DNA of 64,000 bases from NCBI RefSeq assembly GCF_003058225.1, contig NZ_QBUG01000009.1, positions 1-64,000 of the forward strand, written 5' to 3'. Shown here piece after piece: positions 46,261 to 54,338 of this stretch; positions within the stretch are counted from its first letter, which is position 1, and each line of letters opens with the position of its first letter. This DNA comes from Promicromonospora sp. AC04. GTDB taxonomy: Bacteria; Actinomycetota; Actinomycetes; Actinomycetales; Cellulomonadaceae. The notes under the pieces are model-generated. The model saw only the letters and a program-made list of their open reading frames with translations. It did no database searches and was not told the DNA's origin. The translations under genes and the position numbers were made by a program.

Positions 46261-47087
46261 TGAGCACCGACGTCTTCACCGCACGCGGGGGCCACGGCCC
46301 GCGCCCGCCGCTGGCGACCCGCGAGCGGGTGGGCGCCGTGACCGGGTACATGCTGCTCGTCTACCGGCGCACGCTGCGCGGCACCATCATCAGCACGTTC
46401 CTGTCCCCGCTGTTCTTCCTGCTGGCCATGGGCATCGGCCTGGGCTCGCTGATCGACGAGCGCACCGGCGGCGTCGGAGGTGTGCCGTACCTGCAGTTCG
46501 TGGTGCCGGCGATCGTGGCCATGCAGACCATGTGGCTCGCCATGTTCGAGGCCACCTATCCGGTGATGGACTACATCAGGTGGAGCAAGCTCTACGACTC
46601 CATGCTCGCCACCCCGCTACGCGTGCGGGACGTCATGGTGGGGCACATCGGCTCCATCGCCGGCCGGCTGGTCCTCGCCACCTCCGTGTTCATGCTCGTC
46701 GCCGCCCTGTTCGGCGGGTTCGCCACATGGGGCGCGCTGTGGTGCCTCCCGATCGCCGTGCTCACCGGCCTCGCGTTCACGGTCCCCATCTTCGGATTCA
46801 CCGCCACCCAGCAGAACGAGGACGGGTTCAACATCCTGTTCCGCCTGATCGCGACCCCGCTGATGCTGTTCAGCGGCACCTTCTTCCCGATCGACCAGCT
46901 CCCGGTGTGGATGCAGCCGCTCGCCTGGGTGACCCCCCTGTGGCACGGCGTCGAGTCCGCGCGCATGGTCGCCCTGGGGACCGTCGACCCGCCCTGGCTG
47001 GCCCTGCACACCGGCGTGCTCCTGATGTTCGTGCTGGTCGGGTGGGTCCTGTGCGAACGTGCGCTGACGAAGAGGCTCGTCACATGA
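46260..47087 (+). CDS. ABC-2 type permease, first subunit
   Basis: A 275-residue membrane protein of the NodJ/DrrB type with six helices. YMLLVYRRTLRGTIISTFLSPLFFLLAMGIGLG opens the domain in two parts, and FNILFRLIATPLMLFSGTFFPIDQLPVW followed by TPLWHGVE is the family signature near the C-terminus. It pairs with the next gene. The start overlaps the ATPase stop by one base. Confidence 0.88.
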
Positions 47088-47923
47088 GCACGACGACGGC
47101 GCCCGCAGCGCGTCCCGGCCTCGCCTCCCGCATCGCCCGCGCCGTGCCGATCCCCGCCGGCGCCGGGATGGCGCGCATGCTCGTCGAACGCAACGTCCGC
47201 GCCTACCGGCACCTGTGGGTCGCACTGGTCACGGGCTTTGCCGAGCCGGTGTTCTACCTGTTCTCCATGGGGATCGGCATCGGCGGCCTGGTCCGCACCG
47301 TCACCACCGACAACGGCGCCGAGGTGCCCTACGCGGCGTTCGTGGCCCCCGCCCTGCTCGCGGCGTCCGCCATGAACGGCGCCGTCTTCGACTCCACGTT
47401 CAACGTGTTCTGGAAGCTCAAGTACGCCAAGCTGTACGACGCCGTGCTGGCCACCCCGCTCGGCCCGCGGGACATCGCGGTGGGCGAGATCTGCTGGTCG
47501 CTCATCCGCGGCGCCGTCTACTCCGCCCTCTTCCTGGTCGTCGCCGCGCTCGCGGGCGCCGTCACCTCGTGGTGGGCGCTGCTCGCCCTCCCCGCTGCCG
47601 TCCTCATCGGGTTCGCGTTCGCAGCGATCGGGATGTTCGCCACCACGTTCATCCGCTCCTGGGTGGACTTCGACTACGTGACCCTCGCGATCCAGCCCAT
47701 GTTCCTGTTCAGCGCCACGTTCTTCCCGCTGGCGACCTACCCGCCGGCCCTGCAGTGGCTGGTGCAGGCGACGCCGCTGTACCACGGCGTCGCGCTCGAG
47801 CGGGCGCTCATGCTGGGCCAGGTGGACTCCGGGATCTGGGTGCACGTGGCCTACCTGGTCGGACTCGGCCTGGTGGGCCTGGTCGCGGCGTCGGCCCGGC
47901 TGGAGAAGCTGCTGCTGTCGTGA
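47084..47923 (+). CDS. ABC-2 type permease, second subunit
   Basis: A 279-residue paralogue of the preceding permease with the same order of motifs (RAYRHLWVALVTGFAEPVFYLF near the N-terminus, PMFLFSATFFPLATYPPALQW and TPLYHGVALE near the C-terminus). The pair presumably forms a heterodimer driven by the ATPase at 45331. It overlaps the previous gene by 4 bp and ends just before a hairpin shared with the convergent ebo-type operon. Confidence 0.88.
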   Translation: MSTTTAPAARPGLASRIARAVPIPAGAGMARMLVERNVRAYRHLWVALVTGFAEPVFYLFSMGIGIGGLVRTVTTDNGAEVPYAAFVAPALLAASAMNGAVFDSTFNVFWKLKYAKLYDAVLATPLGPRDIAVGEICWSLIRGAVYSALFLVVAALAGAVTSWWALLALPAAVLIGFAFAAIGMFATTFIRSWVDFDYVTLAIQPMFLFSATFFPLATYPPALQWLVQATPLYHGVALERALMLGQVDSGIWVHVAYLVGLGLVGLVAASARLEKLLLS

Positions 47924-47932
47924 GCGCCGCCT

Positions 47933-47961
47933 GGTCAGACCCGGGTGACCCGGGCCTGACC
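47933..47961. terminator. Bidirectional hairpin between the exporter and ebo-type operons
   Basis: GGTCAGACCCGGG (47933-47945) pairs with CCCGGGCCTGACC (47949-47961) with one mismatch over a TGA loop, between two convergent operons. Confidence 0.65.
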
Positions 47962-47968
47962 CGGCGGC

Positions 47969-49369
47969 CTAGCGCACCCCCTGCAGGTCCAGCACCAGGC
48001 CCTTCACGGCCGACGCCGGCACCTGGCCGGCGTCGTCCTCGACCCAGCGGGAGACCGCCGCGGGGATCCGCGCGTCCGAGCACAGGACGAGCGGCGTGTC
48101 CGCGGCCGAGTCGGGCAGCCGGCCGTGGGTGCCGCGCACGTACGACGCGTCGAGCGGGGTGGTGCCCATCGCGTACCGCAGGCCGAGCTTCTTGCGCACC
48201 AGGTTCAGGCCCGCCTTGGCCTTGGCCAGCGGGTCGGCGGGGTTGAAGAACAGCTCGGCGGGGTCGTAACCCGGCTTGCGGTGGATGTCGACGCCGCGGG
48301 CGTACTCGGGCGCGCGGTCGTCGTCGAGCCAGAAGTAGTAGGTGAACCACGAGCCAGGCTCGGCCACGACCACCAGCTCGCCCGCCCGCTCGTGGTCCAG
48401 CCCGTACTTCGCCTGCGCCGCGCGGTCCAGCACCTCGTCGACGCCGGGCACCGCGCGCAGCAGGTCCGCGACCCGGGCGGCGTCAGCGGGGTCGTCGACG
48501 TAGACGTGCGCCACCTGGTGGTCCGCGACGGCGAAGGCGCGCGACGTCCAGGGGTCCAGCTGCTCCCGGCCGTCCTGCACGTAGACCTCCAGGAAGCCCT
48601 CGGAACGCAGGATGCGGTTGATGTCCACCGGCCGGTTCGCCTGCCCGATGCCGTACTCCGAGACGGCCACGACGGTGACGCCCGCCGCCTCGGCGTCGTC
48701 GAGCAGGGGCGCCAGGACGGCGTCCAGCTCGGCCGCCGCCCGGTCCGCCTCCGGCGAGCTCGGGCCGAACCGCTGCAGGTCGTAGTCGAGGTGCGGCACG
48801 TACGCCGTCGTGAGGTGGGACGTCCGGGTGCGCAGCAGGTGCCGGGTCACGTCGACGATCCACCGGCTCGACGCGATCGACGCCGTCGGGCCCCAGTAGG
48901 TGAACAGGGGGAAGTCGCCGAAGCGGCCCGTCAGCTCGTCGTGCATGGCCGCCGGCCGGACGTACGCGTCGGGCGACTTGCGGCCGTCGGCGTGGTAGAT
49001 CGGGCGCGGGGTGACGGTGACGTCGGTGGTCATCCCCATCGCGTACCACCAGCACACGTTGTCGGCGCGGTAGCTCGGATCCAGCGCGCGGCCCGCCTCC
49101 CACAGCTTCTCGCCCGCGACGAGCCGGTTGTGCTGACGCCACAGGTACACGTCGCCCAGCTCGCGGAAGTACCAGCCGTTGCCGACGATCCCGTGCTCGG
49201 CAGGCGTCAGCCCGGTCAGCATCGTGGACTGCACGCTGCAGGTCACCGCGGGCAGCACGGTGGCGAGCTCGGACTGCCAGCCGGACTCCGCGAGCCGGCG
49301 CAGGCGCGGCATGTGGGCCAGCGCGCGGGCGGTGAGCCCGACGACGTCGAGCAGCAGGACGGGCTTCAT
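47969..49369 (-). CDS. eboF: Alkaline phosphatase/nucleotide pyrophosphatase family protein (EboF-like)
   Basis: A 466-residue member of the alkaline phosphatase superfamily. It begins KPVLLLDVVGLTARALAHMP, where Asp 8 can serve as a first metal ligand, and LPAVTCSVQSTMLTGLTPAEHGIVGNGWYFR holds the probable nucleophile Thr (VTCSVQ) and metal His. Later metal sites are near YVPHLDYDLQRFG and ADHQVAHVYV. It would hydrolyse a phosphate or phosphodiester in the cytoplasm, as it has no signal peptide. The ATG overlaps the stop of the EboE-like gene. It is the last gene of the operon, and the assignment to EboF rests on neighbours as well as family. Confidence 0.75.
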   Translation of the reverse strand: MKPVLLLDVVGLTARALAHMPRLRRLAESGWQSELATVLPAVTCSVQSTMLTGLTPAEHGIVGNGWYFRELGDVYLWRQHNRLVAGEKLWEAGRALDPSYRADNVCWWYAMGMTTDVTVTPRPIYHADGRKSPDAYVRPAAMHDELTGRFGDFPLFTYWGPTASIASSRWIVDVTRHLLRTRTSHLTTAYVPHLDYDLQRFGPSSPEADRAAAELDAVLAPLLDDAEAAGVTVVAVSEYGIGQANRPVDINRILRSEGFLEVYVQDGREQLDPWTSRAFAVADHQVAHVYVDDPADAARVADLLRAVPGVDEVLDRAAQAKYGLDHERAGELVVVAEPGSWFTYYFWLDDDRAPEYARGVDIHRKPGYDPAELFFNPADPLAKAKAGLNLVRKKLGLRYAMGTTPLDASYVRGTHGRLPDSAADTPLVLCSDARIPAAVSRWVEDDAGQVPASAVKGLVLDLQGVR

Positions 49370-50670
49370 GCGTCCACTCCCTCGGTGACGGTGGCTTCGG
49401 GGACAGCGGATCCGGTGCCGGGGACTCCGGTGACGGCGGTTCGAGCGACAGGGGCACCGGTCGCGAGCAGGTGTTCCCCGGCCCAGCGCAGCTCGGCCGC
49501 GATCCCGGCCACCAGGCCGGCCTCCCCGCCCGCGGCGGCAGCTCCCACCGCGCCGCCAGCCCCGCCGGCAGCCCCGCCGCCCGCCACGCCGTCCGGCAGC
49601 ACCGACCACGTGTAGGTCTCGACGTCGAGGTGCGCCTCGGCCCCGTGCGGTGCGGCGCGCACCGCGGCGACGGCGTCGCGCAGCACGCTGGTCGTCGCCG
49701 CCAGCGGCGCGGCCGGCTCGTGGTGCAGCGGCACGTGGAAGTGCACCCGCCACGGCCCGACGCCCGGCAGGGCCGGGCGCCCGGTCGTGTCGCCGAGTGC
49801 AACGGGCAGGTCGTCGGAGGCCAGCACCTCGCCCGACGGCGCGAGCTCGCCCACCTGGTGCAGGTAGCGCTGCTCGACGAACCGGCCCACGGCGTCCCGT
49901 GCGCCCGGCGCGGACAGGTCGGCGACCTCCAGTGCCGCGGAAGCCTGCACCTTGACCACGCGCAGGCCGGCATCGGTGATCCGCCGGACCGCGCCCGCCG
50001 GGTCCGCGAACGACACCGCCAGGTGGCACGTGTCCAGGCAGACGCCGACGTGCTCGGGGTCGATGCGCCGGTCGTCCGGCACCTCGGGGCCCGTGCGCGC
50101 GGCGAGCCACGCGACGACGTCCTCCACGGTGTCCAGCACGCACCCCGGCTCGGGCTCGACGGCGACGCGCACGGTCCGGCCCGTGCGCAGCGCGAGCTCG
50201 CGCAGCTCGGCGGACAGGGTGGCGAAGGCCCGGGTCGCCTCGTCGTCGTCGGCCCGGGTCCAGGGGGCGCGCCAGGCCAGGGGGAGGGTCGAGATCGACC
50301 CCGCGGTGCCCTCGGGCAGCAGGTCGGCCAGCACCCGGGCGCACGCCAGGACGTAGTCGAGCCGGGCCCGCTCGGCCCAGGTGGGGGAGTACACCGCGAG
50401 CTTGACGACCTCGCGGTGGAAACCGCCGTACGGGAAGGCGTTGAGGGTGTGCACCCGGAGCCGGTGCTCGGCGAGCGCAGCGCGCAGCCGGTCCCGGTCC
50501 GCGGCGGACGTGTCCAGGCGGTGCGCCAGCTCGGCGGGCAGCCACAGCCCGACGCTGAGCGTGTCGAGGCCCGCGGCCTCGCGCACCGGGCCGGAGTACC
50601 GGGCGAGCTGGTCGAGCACGCCGTCGAGGTCCTCGGCGGGGTGCACGTTGGTGCAGTAGGAGAGCAGCAT
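49366..50670 (-). CDS. eboE: EboE-like TIM-barrel metabolite traffic protein
   Basis: A 434-residue protein of the xylose-isomerase-like TIM-barrel type. It begins MLLSYCTNVHPAEDLDGVLDQL and has LNAFPYGGFHREVVKLAVY, VAVEPEPGCVLDT and VGVCLDTCHLAV, with Glu, Asp and His residues that probably bind metal; a late VHFHVPLHHE is also characteristic. The group is named EboE, metabolite traffic protein, after its role in export or processing of a secondary metabolite in cyanobacteria. A Gly/Ala-rich insert (about 365-385) comes from biased DNA. GAGGAGGCTGA-type sequence precedes the ATG. Confidence 0.82.
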   Translation of the reverse strand: MLLSYCTNVHPAEDLDGVLDQLARYSGPVREAAGLDTLSVGLWLPAELAHRLDTSAADRDRLRAALAEHRLRVHTLNAFPYGGFHREVVKLAVYSPTWAERARLDYVLACARVLADLLPEGTAGSISTLPLAWRAPWTRADDDEATRAFATLSAELRELALRTGRTVRVAVEPEPGCVLDTVEDVVAWLAARTGPEVPDDRRIDPEHVGVCLDTCHLAVSFADPAGAVRRITDAGLRVVKVQASAALEVADLSAPGARDAVGRFVEQRYLHQVGELAPSGEVLASDDLPVALGDTTGRPALPGVGPWRVHFHVPLHHEPAAPLAATTSVLRDAVAAVRAAPHGAEAHLDVETYTWSVLPDGVAGGGAAGGAGGAVGAAAAGGEAGLVAGIAAELRWAGEHLLATGAPVARTAVTGVPGTGSAVPEATVTEGVDA

Positions 50671-50681
50671 CGTCAGCCTCC

Positions 50682-51560
50682 TCAGGCTCGCGCGCCGCGG
50701 AGCACGGACGAGCCCTCGAACTCCACGCCGGGCGTCGGGGGAGCGCCCTCGGTGAACCCGGGAACGGGATCGAGCACCAGGTTTCCCGACTGCTCGTAGA
50801 AGGCGACCGGGTTGCGCCACAGCACCTGGTCGACGTCGTCGTCCGAGAAGCCGGCGGCCAGCATCGCCTGCCCCGTCCGGGCGGTCTTGAGCGGGTCGGA
50901 GCGCCCCCAGTCCGCGGCGGAGTTCACGATCATGCGGTTGATGCCGTACTCCTTCAACAACGCCACCATGCGGTCCTCGTCCATCTTGGTGTCGGGGTAG
51001 ATCGAGAACCCGGCCCAAGCGCCGGCGTCGCGCACGAGGGCGACGTTGGTCTCGTTGAGGTGGTCCACGAGCACCCGTTCCGGCGCCAGGCCGGACTCGC
51101 GCACGACGTCGAGCGTCCGGTGCGTTCCCGCGAGCTTGTCGCGGTGCGGGGTGTGCACGAGGACGGGGAGCTCGGCCTCCTGGGCCATCCGTAGCTGTGC
51201 GGCGAACACCTCGTCCTCCTCGGGGGTCATCGAGTCGTAGCCGACCTCGCCGACGGCCACGACGCCGTCCTTGAGCAGGTAGCGCGGAATCTCGGCGAGC
51301 ACCTCGCGGCAGCGCGGGTCGTTCGCCTCCTTGGGGTTGAGCGCGATCGTCGCGTGGTGCCGGATGCCGAACTGCGCGGCCCGGAACCTCTCCCAGCCGA
51401 GCAGGGAGTCGAAGTAGTCGGTGAACGAGCCCACACTGGTGCGGGGCTGGCCCAGCCAGAACGCGGGCTCGACGACGGCGCGCACACCCGCCGCGTACAT
51501 CGCCTCGTAGTCGTCGGTGGTGCGGCTCGTCATGTGGATGTGCGGGTCGAGGATGCGCAT
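50682..51560 (-). CDS. eboB: TatD-family metal-dependent hydrolase (EboB-like)
   Basis: A 292-residue amidohydrolase-fold protein. The metal motif HxH appears as DPHIHMTSRT at the N-terminus. GVVAVGEVGYDSMTPEEDE supplies the bridging Glu, VLVHTPHRDK and VLVDHLNETNV the further His ligands, and the last Asp lies in NSAADWGRSDPL. TatD relatives are nucleases or hydrolases, but in ebo clusters the substrate is unknown. It follows the EboA-like gene by 2 bp and precedes eboE by 11 bp. Confidence 0.82.
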   Translation of the reverse strand: MRILDPHIHMTSRTTDDYEAMYAAGVRAVVEPAFWLGQPRTSVGSFTDYFDSLLGWERFRAAQFGIRHHATIALNPKEANDPRCREVLAEIPRYLLKDGVVAVGEVGYDSMTPEEDEVFAAQLRMAQEAELPVLVHTPHRDKLAGTHRTLDVVRESGLAPERVLVDHLNETNVALVRDAGAWAGFSIYPDTKMDEDRMVALLKEYGINRMIVNSAADWGRSDPLKTARTGQAMLAAGFSDDDVDQVLWRNPVAFYEQSGNLVLDPVPGFTEGAPPTPGVEFEGSSVLRGARA

Positions 51561-51562
51561 CG

Positions 51563-52372
51563 TCACTCCCTGGTGTCCGTGAGCCTGCTGTTCGTGGGTC
51601 CGGTGTTCGTGGACCGGGTGCTCGCAGGCCGTGTGCTCGTGAGCCGGTCGAGGTCGGTCGGTACGGCACGCCCCGCGGCCCGGCGTTCCGCGGCGAAGTC
51701 GCGGGCCATGCGCGCGAGCTCGTCGTCGGCCCGGGCGTCGAGGCCGCTGACGGCGTCGAGGCTCACGCCCTGGAACACGAGCTTGAGCACCGCGTGCCGC
51801 CACGTGTGCTGATCCAGGTGCCGGGACCCGAACGGGCCGACGGCGGCCGCGACGAGGCTGGGGTCGTTGGCGCGCAGGGCGTCGGCGGCGAGCTCGATGC
51901 CCGTGGTCACGAGCTCGGCCGTTCCGGTGGGGCGGGCGTCGTCGGTCGGGGCGTCGACAGGGCGGGAGACGCCGGTCTGGGCGTCGGTTGGGCGTGGGCG
52001 GGCGTCGTTGGAGCTGGCGGCGCCGTCGTGGCCGGGCCCGGCCCGCCCGAGGTCGCCCCGAGCCTCGAGCGCGTCGAGGCCCCGCAGCACGCCGCGCCGT
52101 TCGGCGGCGTCCCCCTGCCGGTAGAGGAGCCCCAGGCGCTCGGCGTAGTCCGGCCCGGTCCCCACGGCGTCGGCCAGCGCGACGACGAGCGCCGCCCGGG
52201 CGGCGTCGTCGGCCGTGCCGTGCACGACGCCGGCCGGGTCGGCGTCGGGCCGCAGCGGTGCGCGCCCCACCCGGCGGGCGGCAAACGCGAACGCGCGTGT
52301 GACGCTGTCCGGGTCACGTGCGACCTCGGCGCGCGCCTCGGTGAGCCAGCCGGAGCCGGGCGACTCGTTCAT
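51563..52372 (-). CDS. eboA: EboA-domain protein
   Basis: A 269-residue protein matching the EboA type, a helical family of unknown biochemical role found only in ebo-type clusters. TAELVTTGIELAADALRANDPSLVAAAVGPFGSRHLDQHTWRHAVLKLVFQGV, read in parts, is the typical C-terminal core. The internal stretch with repeated RPTDA/RPVDAPTDD and the end STRPASTRSTNTGPTN are low-complexity additions encoded by degenerate 15-bp-like repeats. The ATG overlaps the upstream TIM-barrel stop. The name rests on pattern memory and context; sequence search would settle it. Confidence 0.72.
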   Translation of the reverse strand: MNESPGSGWLTEARAEVARDPDSVTRAFAFAARRVGRAPLRPDADPAGVVHGTADDAARAALVVALADAVGTGPDYAERLGLLYRQGDAAERRGVLRGLDALEARGDLGRAGPGHDGAASSNDARPRPTDAQTGVSRPVDAPTDDARPTGTAELVTTGIELAADALRANDPSLVAAAVGPFGSRHLDQHTWRHAVLKLVFQGVSLDAVSGLDARADDELARMARDFAAERRAAGRAVPTDLDRLTSTRPASTRSTNTGPTNSRLTDTRE

Positions 52373-53262
52373 GACAGGGCCCTCTCGCCGGTGGTCGGGC
52401 TGGTCCCGGCGACCGTCGCCCACGCCCGGAGCAGGGCGGCGCGGCTGTGGCGGGCGAGCCGGGGTGCGTCGTGGGAGTGGCGGGGCAGCTCGACGGCGGC
52501 GACCCCCGTGTAGCCGATGTCGGCGAGCGTGGCGAGCACGAGCGGCAGGTCGATGCCGCCCTGGCCGAACGGGCGGTGCTCGTGGTGCGTGGGCGGCATG
52601 TCGTCGAGCTGCACGTTGCTCAGGTACGGCGCCGCGGCACGCAGGGCACCCTCGACACCGTCTGGCTCGACGACGAGGCAGTGCCCGACGTCGACGGTGA
52701 TCCCCAGCTCGGGCGGCGCGCCGACATCGGAGCGGAGCCGCAGAGCGTCGTCGACGGTCTCGACGAGCATGCCCGGCTCCGGTTCGAGAGCGAGCCGCAC
52801 CCCGCGCTCCCCGGCGTACTCGACGAGCGCCGGGACGCGATCGCGGAGCCTGGCCCAGCCGTCGGCGGGGTTGGCGTCGTCCGGGAGGACACCCGAGAAG
52901 AACGAGACGCACCGGGCCTCGAGGTCCGCCGCGATCTCGATGGCGCGTTCGAGGAAACGCATCCGGAGGGTGGCGTCGCGGTCGACGAGTGTGGGCCGGT
53001 GCTTGTGCAGCGGGTCGAGCAGGTAGCGCGTGCCCGTCTCGACGACGACCGCCGCTCCCGCGCCCCCGCGCATCCGCCGGAGGTGGGCGCGCAGCGCAGC
53101 GACGTCGTCGCCGGCGAGGGGAGCGAACGGGTCCAGGTGCGGGAAGCCGAGGGTGACCGCCACCGCGTCGTACCCGACGTCGTCCAGCACGTCCAGCGCG
53201 ACGCGGAGGGGATGGTCCCCGAAGCCGTTGGTGCCGTAACCCAGGAGGAAGGGAGGCCTCAC
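52369..53262 (-). CDS. Sugar-phosphate isomerase/epimerase-like TIM barrel protein
   Basis: A 297-residue xylose-isomerase-like barrel. Metal ligands are suggested by RLALEPEPGMLVETVDD (Glu), LGITVDVGHCLVVE (Asp, His), SNVQLDDMPPTHHEHRPFGQGGIDL (Asp, His) and GVAAVELPRHSHD (Glu). The motif order is that of IolE/IolI-type inosose isomerases and dehydratases. With an inositol-phosphate-synthase-like enzyme two genes upstream, an isomerase acting on a cyclitol is a fair inference. GTG start overlapping the UbiA stop; its stop overlaps eboA. Confidence 0.8.
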   Translation of the reverse strand: MRPPFLLGYGTNGFGDHPLRVALDVLDDVGYDAVAVTLGFPHLDPFAPLAGDDVAALRAHLRRMRGGAGAAVVVETGTRYLLDPLHKHRPTLVDRDATLRMRFLERAIEIAADLEARCVSFFSGVLPDDANPADGWARLRDRVPALVEYAGERGVRLALEPEPGMLVETVDDALRLRSDVGAPPELGITVDVGHCLVVEPDGVEGALRAAAPYLSNVQLDDMPPTHHEHRPFGQGGIDLPLVLATLADIGYTGVAAVELPRHSHDAPRLARHSRAALLRAWATVAGTSPTTGERALS

Positions 53263-54338
53263 GTGATGCTCACCCCCGCCCGGCCGCGGGTGCGGCTCAG
53301 CAGCCGGAGCCCGTAGCCGACGGCGGCGACCCCGGCCAGGAGCGCCGTCGTGCCCAGGCCGCCGGAGCGTGCCGCCCACGCGGCCTGCAGCGGCACCATC
53401 GCCTGGATCCCGGACCGCGTGGCGGTCCGCGCGTTGGCCGCCGTGGGCCGCGCGGCCGCGCGGACCTGCGCCGGCGCACAGGCCGCGGCGTAGGCGGTGG
53501 CGGCCGCGACCGTGGTCCAGCGGGCGGCGGTCTGGCGGGCGGTGGGAGCTGTGGTCGTGGGTGTGGCGGCCGCCGCCACCGCACCCGCTATCGTGCCCGC
53601 GGCGACGACGCCGGCGACCTGCGCCGTCGTGCCGTGCACCTCGCCGCGGGAGAGCACGGTGACGCCGAGAGTGTGGGCCGTGAGCCCCGCCGCGGCGGGG
53701 AGCGCCGACCGCATGCGCCCGGGTGTGGCGCCGAGCAGCACGTCCAGCCCGCGGCACGCCGCCATGACGAACGGCCCGGCCGGCCGGTCCTTGGCGACCA
53801 GGTCGTACGTCCATACGCAGGCGGCGAGCGGTACGGCCACGCCGAGCGCACGTCGCCCGCCGGCGACGCCGGCCGCTGCCACGCCGCCCGCCGTGAGGGC
53901 CGCGCCGATCGCGATCGCGGCCCGCGGCGTCACCCGGCCCGACGGGATGGGCCGCTCGGGCCGCTCGACCGCGTCGACGTGCCGGTCGGCGTAGTCGTTC
54001 AGCGCCATGCCGCCCAGGTAGAGGCAGGCTGAGGCGACCGGCAGCAGGAGGTGGCGGCCGCGGATCGGGACGGGCGCGCCGGCTCGCTCGCCGGGGTGCG
54101 CGCCGACTTGTGCGGCGGCTCTCGCGCCGGCGCGTGCGGCAGCCAGGCCCGCCAGGGTGTCGCCGACGACGCTCAGGGCGGCGGGCGCCCGGACGAGCTC
54201 GGCGAGGTCTGCAAAGGTAGGTGTTCGCGGCCGGGGCTCTGCCCGGAACTGCGACCAGGGCTCTGACCTGGTCCGCCACCGGGAATCGGTCCGAGACTCG
54301 GACCGGTAGGCGAGCCGGGGCTCAGGCCGGGAACTCAT
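53259..54338 (-). CDS. eboC: UbiA-family prenyltransferase (EboC-like)
   Basis: A 359-residue membrane prenyltransferase. After about 65 Arg/Ser/Pro-rich residues come eight or nine short Ala-rich helices. The first Asp-rich motif NDYADRHVDAVERPERPIPSGRV binds the Mg-diphosphate of the prenyl donor; the second is the weaker YDLVAKDRPAG. The family transfers isoprenoid chains to aromatic or polar acceptors at the membrane. In ebo clusters this is the EboC gene. The start overlaps the stop of the inositol-phosphate-synthase-like gene. Acceptor and chain length are unknown. Confidence 0.82.
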   Translation of the reverse strand: MSSRPEPRLAYRSESRTDSRWRTRSEPWSQFRAEPRPRTPTFADLAELVRAPAALSVVGDTLAGLAAARAGARAAAQVGAHPGERAGAPVPIRGRHLLLPVASACLYLGGMALNDYADRHVDAVERPERPIPSGRVTPRAAIAIGAALTAGGVAAAGVAGGRRALGVAVPLAACVWTYDLVAKDRPAGPFVMAACRGLDVLLGATPGRMRSALPAAAGLTAHTLGVTVLSRGEVHGTTAQVAGVVAAGTIAGAVAAAATPTTTAPTARQTAARWTTVAAATAYAAACAPAQVRAAARPTAANARTATRSGIQAMVPLQAAWAARSGGLGTTALLAGVAAVGYGLRLLSRTRGRAGVSIT